Assembly (NCBI RefSeq): GCF_017305915.1
Contig: NZ_JAFKJN010000045.1
Location: forward strand, 1 to 35,072
DNA: 35,072 nt
Direction: 5' to 3'
Source: Reyranella sp.
GTDB taxonomy: Bacteria > Pseudomonadota > Alphaproteobacteria > Reyranellales > Reyranellaceae
The translations under genes and the position numbers were made by a program. Below the pieces are notes generated by a model. That model worked only from the letters and a program-made list of their open reading frames with translations. It made no database searches and was not told the origin of the DNA. The first letter of the stretch is position 1. Each line of letters starts with the position of its first letter. Shown in pieces: positions 14,800-21,374 of this stretch.

Positions 14800-16920
14800 A
14801 TGGACTCTGTTACTCCTCTCACGCCACCCCTCGCTCCGCCATGGCGCATCGGCGTCGATGTCGGCGGCACCTTCACCGACATGGTGCTGCGCGATTCCGC
14901 GGGCGCCGTCCGTATCTTCAAGGCACCGTCGGTGCCGGCCGATCCCAGCGAGGGCGTGCTGGGCGTGCTGCGGCTCGCCGCCCAGCAGCTCGACCTGCCC
15001 TTGACGCACCTGCTGCACGCCTGCGCGCTGTTCGTGCACGGCTCGACCGTCGCCACCAACACCATCCTCGAGAAGAAGGGCGCCCGGGTCGGCATGCTGA
15101 CCACCGAGGGCTTCCGCGATTCGCTCGAGATCCGCCGCGGCATGCGCGAGAACCAGTGGGACCATCGCGCGCCCTTCCCCGAGGTGCTGGTGCCGCGCCA
15201 TCTCCGCCTGCCGGTGCGCGGCCGCATCGCCTCTGACGGAAAGGAAGTTGCACCACTGGACCCAGCCGACGTCGCCTCGGCCGCCGGCACCTTCGCCGAC
15301 GAGGGCGTGGAGTCCGTCGCAGTCTGCCTGTTCAACAGCTTCCTCGACGGCGGCCACGAGCGCGCGGCCGGCGCGGAGCTGGCGCGCAACGGCATGGGCC
15401 AGTGGGTTTCGCTATCGAGCGAGGTCATGCCGACCATGGGCGAGTACGAGCGTGGCTCGACCGCGGTGGTGAACGCCTACATCGCGCCCAAGGTCACCGG
15501 CTACCTGCAGGCGCTCGATCGCCAGCTCCGCCAGCTCGGCCTGCCGAATGCGCTATTGCTGCTGCAGAGCAACGGCGGCGCCCTCTCGGTCGACCAGGTC
15601 GCGGCGCGGCCGGTGATGCTGGTGCTGAGCGGCCCGGCCGCCGGCGTCGGCGGGCTCAAAGGCTGCGCCGATGCAGACGAGCCCGCCAACCTGATCTCGA
15701 TGGAGATCGGCGGCACCAGTTGCGACGTCATGGTGATGGCCAGGGGCGAGGTGCCGGTCGCCGATTCGCTGATCATCGACGGCTATCACCTGACGACGCC
15801 GTCGGTCGAGATCCACACCGTCGGCGCGGGCGGCGGCACTGTCGCCTGGGTCGATTCGGCGGGCCTGTTGCATGTCGGCCCGCAAGGCGCCGGCGCGCGG
15901 CCGGGTCCTGCCGCCTACGGCCTCGGCGGCGAGCAGCCGACCGTCACCGATGCCCAGCTCGTGCTCGGCCGCCTGCGGCCGGGGCCGTTGGCCGGCGGCG
16001 CCGTGACGCTCGACGGCGCGCTGGCGCGCAAGGCGATCGAGGAGAAGCTTGCGAAGCCGCTCGGCCTGTCGGTCGAGGGCGCGGCGGCCGGCGTGATCCG
16101 CCTGCTCGAGCAGAACCTGCTGCACGCGGTCGAGCGGCTCAGCATCGAGCGCGGCCACAATCCCGCAACCTTCACCCTGGTCGCCGCCGGCGGCGCCGGC
16201 CCGATGCACGGCGCCAACGTGGCGCGCGCCCTGGGCTGCAAGCGCGCCCTGCTGCCGCGCGCCTCGGGCGCGTTCTGCGCCATGGGCATGCTGCAATCCG
16301 ACGTGCGGCAGGACTATCTCAAGGTCTTCCTCGCCGATCTCGACAAGGTCGAGCGCGCCACCCTCGACGCAGGCTTCGCCGAGCTCGAGGAACGCGCCGC
16401 CGACGCCGAGCTGAGGGAACGCGAGTTCGACCTGCGCTACGAGGGTCAGCAATGGCCGGTACGGGTCGCGCTCGACGGCCTCGACACGAGGGGGGACATG
16501 GGGGGCGTGCGCAAGAAGTTCGAAGCCGAGCACCAGCGCCTGTTCGGCCACATCCAGCCGCAGGGCCGGATCGACATCACCGCGCTGCGCGTGATCGGCC
16601 GCACGCCGCTCGACCATACGCCGCCCGCCGCGAGACAGCCGCAAGCCGCACCGCCGGTGCCGCGCGAGACGCGCCCGGTCTGGATCGACGCCGCACACGG
16701 CTGGCGCGACGTGCCGGTCTATGAGGGCGAGGCGCTGCGCCCCGGCTGCAAGCTCCCCGGCCCGCTGCTGATCGAGGAGCGCACCACCACCGCCTTCATC
16801 GGCCCGCGCGATACGCTCGAAGTGGATCCGCGCGACGACTTCCTCGTGCACATCGGTTCAGCGTCTCCTCCCCATTCAAATGGGGAGGAGCCCGCGTCTT
16901 CGCGGGCGGAGGGGTCATGA
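14800..16920 (+). CDS. hyuA: Hydantoinase/oxoprolinase family protein, subunit A (HyuA type), 706 aa
   Basis: The N-terminus RIGVDVGGTFTDMVL is the ATP-binding motif of HyuA/acetone carboxylase beta/5-oxoprolinase proteins. Also visible are HGSTVATNTILEKKGARVGM, LISMEIGGTSCDVMV and FTLVAAGGAGPMHGANVARA, all in normal order, so the enzyme appears intact. With HyuB it would hydrolyse a cyclic amide such as a hydantoin or 5-oxoproline at the cost of ATP; the exact substrate is unknown. The last residues (SPPHSNGEEPASSRAEGS) are encoded by one arm of a large intergenic inverted repeat and are not part of the family domain. hyuB begins 82 bp downstream. ATG 14800 is assumed; the ribosome binding site is weak. 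Confidence 0.92.
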   Translation: MDSVTPLTPPLAPPWRIGVDVGGTFTDMVLRDSAGAVRIFKAPSVPADPSEGVLGVLRLAAQQLDLPLTHLLHACALFVHGSTVATNTILEKKGARVGMLTTEGFRDSLEIRRGMRENQWDHRAPFPEVLVPRHLRLPVRGRIASDGKEVAPLDPADVASAAGTFADEGVESVAVCLFNSFLDGGHERAAGAELARNGMGQWVSLSSEVMPTMGEYERGSTAVVNAYIAPKVTGYLQALDRQLRQLGLPNALLLLQSNGGALSVDQVAARPVMLVLSGPAAGVGGLKGCADADEPANLISMEIGGTSCDVMVMARGEVPVADSLIIDGYHLTTPSVEIHTVGAGGGTVAWVDSAGLLHVGPQGAGARPGPAAYGLGGEQPTVTDAQLVLGRLRPGPLAGGAVTLDGALARKAIEEKLAKPLGLSVEGAAAGVIRLLEQNLLHAVERLSIERGHNPATFTLVAAGGAGPMHGANVARALGCKRALLPRASGAFCAMGMLQSDVRQDYLKVFLADLDKVERATLDAGFAELEERAADAELREREFDLRYEGQQWPVRVALDGLDTRGDMGGVRKKFEAEHQRLFGHIQPQGRIDITALRVIGRTPLDHTPPAARQPQAAPPVPRETRPVWIDAAHGWRDVPVYEGEALRPGCKLPGPLLIEERTTTAFIGPRDTLEVDPRDDFLVHIGSASPPHSNGEEPASSRAEGS

Positions 16921-16991
16921 GCAACACCACTGACGCTCATGACCCCTCCGTCGCGGGTTACCGCGCCACCTCTCCATCTGAATGGGGAGGA
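16866..16991. repeat. Large imperfect inverted repeat spanning the end of hyuA and the gap before hyuB
   Basis: Two 57-bp arms (16866-16922 and 16935-16991) are reverse complements with several mismatches and are separated by 12 bases. Ends are TCCTCCCCATTCA and TGAATGGGGAGGA; the inner part is GGAGGGGTCATGAGC and its complement. The left arm carries the last codons and TGA stop of hyuA. The hyuB ribosome binding site (GGAG, about 16994-16997) starts just after the right arm. The design looks like a dispersed palindromic element that landed inside an operon. Only one copy is in this window, so dispersal is inferred. Confidence 0.8.
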
Positions 16992-17002
16992 AAGGAGACT
17001 CC

Positions 17003-18721
17003 ATGACGCTCGATCCCGTCACCTTGGCGCTGGTGCAGAACCGGCTCGACCACATCTCGCACCAGATGGGCTGGGTGATGACGCGCACCGCGCGCTCGCC
17101 GATCTTCAGCCAGAGCCACGACTTCTCCTGCTTCATCGCCGACGCCCGCGGCACGCTGATCAGCCAGGCCGACGGCATTCCGATCCATACCGGCGGCGGC
17201 GGCTTCGCGGTGCGCGCCATCCTGCGCGACTTCGCGGCTTCGATCGAGGCGGAGGACGTGTTCCTGCTCAACGATCCCTACGAAGCGGGCGGCAACCACC
17301 TGCCCGACTGGGTGATCGCACGCCCGGTGTTCGTGGACGGCGCGCTGGTCGCCTTCGCCTGCAACCGCGCCCACCAGGCCGATATCGGCGGCGGCGCGGC
17401 CGGCACCTACAACTCCGCCGCCACCGAGATCTTCCACGAGGGCATCCGGCTGCCCGTCCTGAAGCTGATCGAGCGTGGCACGGTACGCACCGACCTGTGG
17501 AGGCTGCTGCTCCTGAACACGCGCTTGCCAGAAGCGCTCGACGGCGACCTGCATGCCATGCTGGGCTCGACCCGGATCGGCGCCGAGCGGCTGGCACTGC
17601 TGGTCGAGGAGCTGGGCGCCACCCAGGCCAACGATTTCTTCGAGGCCGTGCTCGACCATGCCGACCGCCGCTTCAAGGGCTGCATCGACCGGCTGGCGCA
17701 CGGCACCTGGCGCGCCGAGGAGCCGATCGACAACGACTGCCTCGAGCCGATCGACGGCCGGATCGCGGTGGCGCTCACCGTCGAGGACGGCAAGCTGATC
17801 GTCGATTTCGCCGGCACCTCGTCACAAGTGCGCGGCTTCAAGAACAGCTCGATCGCCAATTCCTATTCGGCGGTCTACATGGCGCTGGCCTCGTTCTTCG
17901 AGCCCGACCTGCCGCGCAACGAGGGCACCTTCCGGCACGTCGAGATCCGCCTGCCCGAGGGCAGCATCGTCAATCCGCGGCCGCCGGCGCCGATGACCAT
18001 GAACACCGTCTTCGTGGCGCACGAGATCGTCCACGTGATGTGGAAGGCACTCGGCCAGGCGCTGCCCGACAGGGCCTCGGCCGGCTGGTCGAAGGCGGTG
18101 CACGCCGTCACTGCCGGCCTGAAAGACGACGGCAGCCGCTACGTGATGTTCCAGTGGGCCGGCGCGCCGGCCGGCGGCGGCGTCGAGGGCCGTGACGGCT
18201 TCCATCTGATCGGCCATCTGATCACGCTCGGCGGCCTGACCTTGCCCAACCTCGAGACCTACGAGCAGCTCTATCCGGTGCACTTCAAGCGTCAGGAACT
18301 GCGCTGCGACTCGGCCGGGCCCGGCCGCTTCCGCGGCGGCGCCGGCGCCGACTATGAAGTCGAAGTGACGACGCCAGCCGACTATGCCTATCGCGGCGAA
18401 GGCGTCGGCGCACCGTCGAGCTTCGGCGCCCAGGGTGGCAAGGCCGGCATTGGTGGCGCGGTCATGCTGACGCTCGCCGACGGCAAGCACATCGAGGGCT
18501 GGAAGTACGGCGTGCACCGCTTCGGCCCGGCCACCTATCGCAGCCTGTCGCCGGGCGGCGGCGGCTTCGGCGACCCCAAGACGCGCGATCCTGCGCGGGT
18601 GCTGCGCGACGTCCGCGACGGCATCGTCAGCCGCGATTCAGCCGAGCGCGAGTACGGCGTGGCGCTCACGCCCGACGGCCGCGCCGTCGACGCCGTACGC
18701 ACCGCGGCGTTGCGCGGCTAG
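17003..18721 (+). CDS. hyuB: Hydantoinase B/oxoprolinase family protein (HyuB type), 572 aa
   Basis: The sequence matches the HyuB family from its start (LDPVTLALVQNRLDHISHQM), through FSQSHDFSCFIADARG, VFLLNDPYEAGGNHLPDW, IVDFAGTSSQVRGFKNSSIA and the C-terminal SPGGGGFGDPKTRDP. Length is typical. HyuB is the partner subunit of HyuA in ATP-dependent amide-ring hydrolysis in the cytoplasm. ATG 17003 is chosen over an in-frame ATG at 16982 because AAAGGAG stands at proper distance from it and the family starts here. The stop TAG coincides with the left CTAG of a 127-bp palindromic element. Confidence 0.92.
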   Translation: MTLDPVTLALVQNRLDHISHQMGWVMTRTARSPIFSQSHDFSCFIADARGTLISQADGIPIHTGGGGFAVRAILRDFAASIEAEDVFLLNDPYEAGGNHLPDWVIARPVFVDGALVAFACNRAHQADIGGGAAGTYNSAATEIFHEGIRLPVLKLIERGTVRTDLWRLLLLNTRLPEALDGDLHAMLGSTRIGAERLALLVEELGATQANDFFEAVLDHADRRFKGCIDRLAHGTWRAEEPIDNDCLEPIDGRIAVALTVEDGKLIVDFAGTSSQVRGFKNSSIANSYSAVYMALASFFEPDLPRNEGTFRHVEIRLPEGSIVNPRPPAPMTMNTVFVAHEIVHVMWKALGQALPDRASAGWSKAVHAVTAGLKDDGSRYVMFQWAGAPAGGGVEGRDGFHLIGHLITLGGLTLPNLETYEQLYPVHFKRQELRCDSAGPGRFRGGAGADYEVEVTTPADYAYRGEGVGAPSSFGAQGGKAGIGGAVMLTLADGKHIEGWKYGVHRFGPATYRSLSPGGGGFGDPKTRDPARVLRDVRDGIVSRDSAEREYGVALTPDGRAVDAVRTAALRG

Positions 18722-18844
18722 AGCGGTTTCCGGTTAGATGGAGCCGCGCGCGGCTCCATCTAACCGGAAACGCGCGCACCGGGATGCCTGTTGCGGCAGG
18801 CACATTCCGTCCGGCTGATTCCAGCCGGACGGAATGTGCTCTAG
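18718..18844. repeat. 127-bp CTAG-bounded two-hairpin element, copy A
   Basis: The element begins and ends with CTAG followed inward by AGC...GCT. Hairpin 1 is a perfect 46-bp palindrome (18726-18771). Hairpin 2 has perfect 17-bp arms (18800-18816 and 18823-18839) around the loop GATTCC. The left CTAG holds the TAG stop of hyuB; the right CTAG holds the stop of the minus-strand LysE gene. Copy B at 25686-25812 has the same length and layout. It could act as a bidirectional terminator or mRNA 3'-end stabiliser between convergent genes, and its ends resemble a short non-autonomous transposable element (imperfect AGAGCnnnTTCCG terminal repeats). Confidence 0.9.
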
Positions 18845-19431
18845 GCAAACACCGGCGCCAGCGACAGCACCAACAGGCCGCCCATCGCGCCATTGAACGC
18901 CCGCCGCGCGCCCGGCCTCGTCAGCCAGCGGGCGATCACAGCGCCGAAGCCTGCCCACAGCAGCAGCGAGCCGCCGCACGCCGCCGCCAGCACGAGCGCA
19001 ATCACTGCAGTCTGCAGCGCCACGTCGCCATCGAGCCGTGTAAAGGCCGCCAGCGCGCCGATGGTTGTGACCCAGCCCTTGGGATTGACCCAGGTGACCA
19101 GCACGCCCTCGACGAAGCCGAGCGGCCGCGCCCGCGTGCCGGCTTTCGCCGACGCCGCCGTCGCGATGCGCCATGCGAGCCAGAGCAGATAGGCGGCGCC
19201 CGCATACTTCAGCGCGGTATGCAGCCGCGGCTCGGCTTGGAACAGGCCGGCCAGCCCCAGTCCCGCCGCCAGCACCTGCACGCCGAAGCCCGCGGTGACG
19301 CCGGCGATCTGCGGCAGGGTGCGGCGGAAGCCGAAGTTGGCGGCCGACGCCGTAGCCAGCACCACGTTCGGCCCTGGCGTCAGGCACATCACGGCGGCGA
19401 ACAGGACCAATGGTCCGAGAAGATCGTTCAT
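18841..19431 (-). CDS. LysE/RhtB family amino-acid exporter, 196 aa
   Basis: The protein starts MNDLLGPLVLFAAVMCLTPGPNVVLATASA; the TPGPN motif near residue 20 is the mark of the LysE/RhtB family. About six hydrophobic segments fill the 196 residues, and the central FVEGVLVTWVNPKGWVTTIG (NPK) motif is also typical. Members pump amino acids or related small metabolites out across the inner membrane. ATG 19431 is chosen by the family N-terminus; an upstream in-frame start at 19467 would add a non-family leader. Its stop codon lies in the right CTAG of repeat element A, convergent with hyuB. Confidence 0.88.
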   Translation of the reverse strand: MNDLLGPLVLFAAVMCLTPGPNVVLATASAANFGFRRTLPQIAGVTAGFGVQVLAAGLGLAGLFQAEPRLHTALKYAGAAYLLWLAWRIATAASAKAGTRARPLGFVEGVLVTWVNPKGWVTTIGALAAFTRLDGDVALQTAVIALVLAAACGGSLLLWAGFGAVIARWLTRPGARRAFNGAMGGLLVLSLAPVFA

Positions 19432-19569
19432 GGCGCGGCAGGATGCCGGCCGCGCCTTTTGCCTCAACTACCTCGGAGGTACCTGGAGCGACATCGAGAG
19501 ATTGATAAGGCATCATGAATACACTCTATGATTGCTTCATTGAAAACCGCGGACGTGCTAAGGGAAGCC

Positions 19570-19812
19570 ATGGATGAAAGTCCAGAAAGCATCGTCCTGG
19601 CACACCTCCGCGCCATTCGGTCAGATCTCGCAGAGGTTCAGGGATCGCTCGGGGAAATTCGGGGGCGACTCGGCAATCTCGAGAATGGACAGGCGTCGAT
19701 CATTCAGCATCTCGGCCGCCTCGCTGCAGCCGATGCCCAGCAGCAGGTCGCCGTCGACAGACTAACCGAGCGTCTCGTGCGCATCGAGCGACGGCTGGAG
19801 TTGCGCGGCTAG
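19570..19812 (+). CDS. Small coiled-coil protein, 80 aa, unknown function
   Basis: The protein MDESPESIVLAHLRAIRSDL followed by heptad-rich EVQGSLGEIRGRLGNLEN and VDRLTERLVRIERRLEL is predicted to be one long coiled coil. Similar short proteins are frequent in alphaproteobacteria without known role. ATG 19570 has AGGGA five bases upstream; an upstream ATG at 19528 lacks one. A weak promoter-like TTGATA...TATGAT pair (19502-19532, 19-bp spacer) lies before it. Its TAG stop shares a CTAG (19809-19812) with the stop of the convergent acyl-CoA ligase gene, a 4-bp overlap. Confidence 0.75.
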   Translation: MDESPESIVLAHLRAIRSDLAEVQGSLGEIRGRLGNLENGQASIIQHLGRLAAADAQQQVAVDRLTERLVRIERRLELRG

Positions 19813-21368
19813 ATCTTCTGCGCGCGGCCTTCCCAGTAAGGCAGTCGCATGTCGCGCTTCAGGGTCTTGCCGGCGGCGTTGCGCGGGAAGTCGGGCAGGA
19901 TCACCACGCGATCGACGCGCTGATAGCGCGCCGAGACGCGGGCGTTGATCCAGTCGCACAGCCCTTCGGCGGAGACTCGCGCGTGGGCATGCAGGACCAC
20001 CGCCGCGAGCGGGGTCTCGCCCCACTTGTCGTGCGGGATGCCGAACACCGCCGCCTCACGCACCTCGGGGTGGTTGCAGGCGATCTCCTCGATGTCCTTC
20101 GGATAGACCTTCACGCCGCCCGAGTCGATCATGTCCTTCTTGCGATCGACCAGGAACAGGTAGCCCTCGTCGTCGACGTAACCGAGGTCGCCGGTGAACA
20201 CCCAGCCGCCGCGCAGCGTCTCGGCGGTGAGATCGTCGCGGCCGGCATAGCCCGCCATGGTCACCGGCCCGCGGCCGACGATCTCGCCGACTTCGCCGAC
20301 GGCGCACTCGCGGCCCTGCTCGTCGAGGATGCGCATCTCGTAGAACGGCGCCGGCACGCCGACCGAGCCCGCCTTGCGCACGGCATCGGCACGGTCGAGC
20401 ACGGTGATGAAACCTTCGGTGACGCCATAGAGCTCGTAGAGCCGGTCGGGCAGCACGCGCGCGAGCGTATCCTTGTGGACCTGCCGCAGCGGCGCGCCGA
20501 GCGACAGGATCATCTCGAGCGAGGCGAGCTTGCCCGGATCGAAGCCCGGCAGGCTCAGCATCGCGATGAGCTGCGACGGCACCACCATGATGTGGGTGAT
20601 GCCCTCCTTCTCGATCGTCTCGACCATCGCTTGCGCGTCGAACTGCCGGTGCAGGAAGTAGCTCGCGCCGCAATAGAAAGCCGGCAGCATGGTCACCATC
20701 GCGCCGTTGAACACCAGCGCGCCGGTCTGCAGCACCTTGCTCTCCGGCGTCATGCGGAAGGTCGAGGCGAACAGCCCGGCATACATCGCCCGGATGAAAT
20801 GCGTGTGCATGATGCCCTTGGGCAGGCCGGTCGTGCCGCTGGTATACATCAGGGTCGCCAGGTCGCCCGCCTGCGCCACGTCGGCCGGCTCGTCGGCGCT
20901 GGCGGCGGCAACGAGCCGGGCATAGCCCGGCATGTCCGGCGCCTCGCCGTCGACCAGCACGACCGCCGGCGCCGGCGTGTAGCCAAGCCGCGGCCGCACC
21001 TTGTCGAGCATCGCGGCGAAGGAGACGGTCGAGACGATCACAAGCGGCCGGGCGTCGGACAGCAGCGAGACCAGCCCCTCCTCCAGCAGCAACGCCGACA
21101 ATGGCACCGCCGCAGCCCCCAACTTGGCGCAGGCCCAATAGGTGGCCAGGCCCTCCAGGCAATTGGGCAGCAGCGTCGCCACGCGGTCGCCGCGCCCCAC
21201 GCCGAGGCCGCCGAGCGCGTTGGCCCAGCGGTTCACGATCATGTTGAACTCGGCATAGCTCAGCCGCCGGTTCTCGAAGGCGACGGCGGGATGGTGCGGG
21301 CGGTAACGCGCCTGCCGGCGGAGGATGCGGCCCAGCACCAGGCTGTTGGTGGCGATCGGCGTGTCCAT
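19809..21368 (-). CDS. AMP-dependent acyl-CoA ligase (ANL superfamily), 519 aa
   Basis: The adenylation P-loop YTSGTTGLPKG (175-185), the LYELYGVTEGFITV A5-like region, GWVFTGDLGYVDDEGYLFLV with VDRKKDMIDSGGVKVYPKDI, and the catalytic lysine near residue 501 (NAAGKTLKRDMR) show a complete ANL enzyme. It would activate a carboxylic acid to an acyl-adenylate and then acyl-CoA. The substrate class is not evident; crotonobetaine/long-chain-like ligases have the closest style. It starts six bases after the ppc stop on the same strand, so the two are almost certainly co-transcribed. The 3' end overlaps the convergent coiled-coil gene by four bases. Confidence 0.9.
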   Translation of the reverse strand: MDTPIATNSLVLGRILRRQARYRPHHPAVAFENRRLSYAEFNMIVNRWANALGGLGVGRGDRVATLLPNCLEGLATYWACAKLGAAAVPLSALLLEEGLVSLLSDARPLVIVSTVSFAAMLDKVRPRLGYTPAPAVVLVDGEAPDMPGYARLVAAASADEPADVAQAGDLATLMYTSGTTGLPKGIMHTHFIRAMYAGLFASTFRMTPESKVLQTGALVFNGAMVTMLPAFYCGASYFLHRQFDAQAMVETIEKEGITHIMVVPSQLIAMLSLPGFDPGKLASLEMILSLGAPLRQVHKDTLARVLPDRLYELYGVTEGFITVLDRADAVRKAGSVGVPAPFYEMRILDEQGRECAVGEVGEIVGRGPVTMAGYAGRDDLTAETLRGGWVFTGDLGYVDDEGYLFLVDRKKDMIDSGGVKVYPKDIEEIACNHPEVREAAVFGIPHDKWGETPLAAVVLHAHARVSAEGLCDWINARVSARYQRVDRVVILPDFPRNAAGKTLKRDMRLPYWEGRAQKI

Positions 21369-21374
21369 TTTCTG

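Noticed and set aside
14262..15437. Long minus-strand frame continuing upstream of the phasin under hyuA
   Set aside because: The phasin start at 14669 has an ideal ribosome binding site, and the upstream part lies antisense to the certain hyuA gene.
19502..19532. Promoter-like TTGATA and TATGAT upstream of the coiled-coil gene
   Set aside because: The spacer is 19 bases and the match could be chance, so it is mentioned only in the gene entry.
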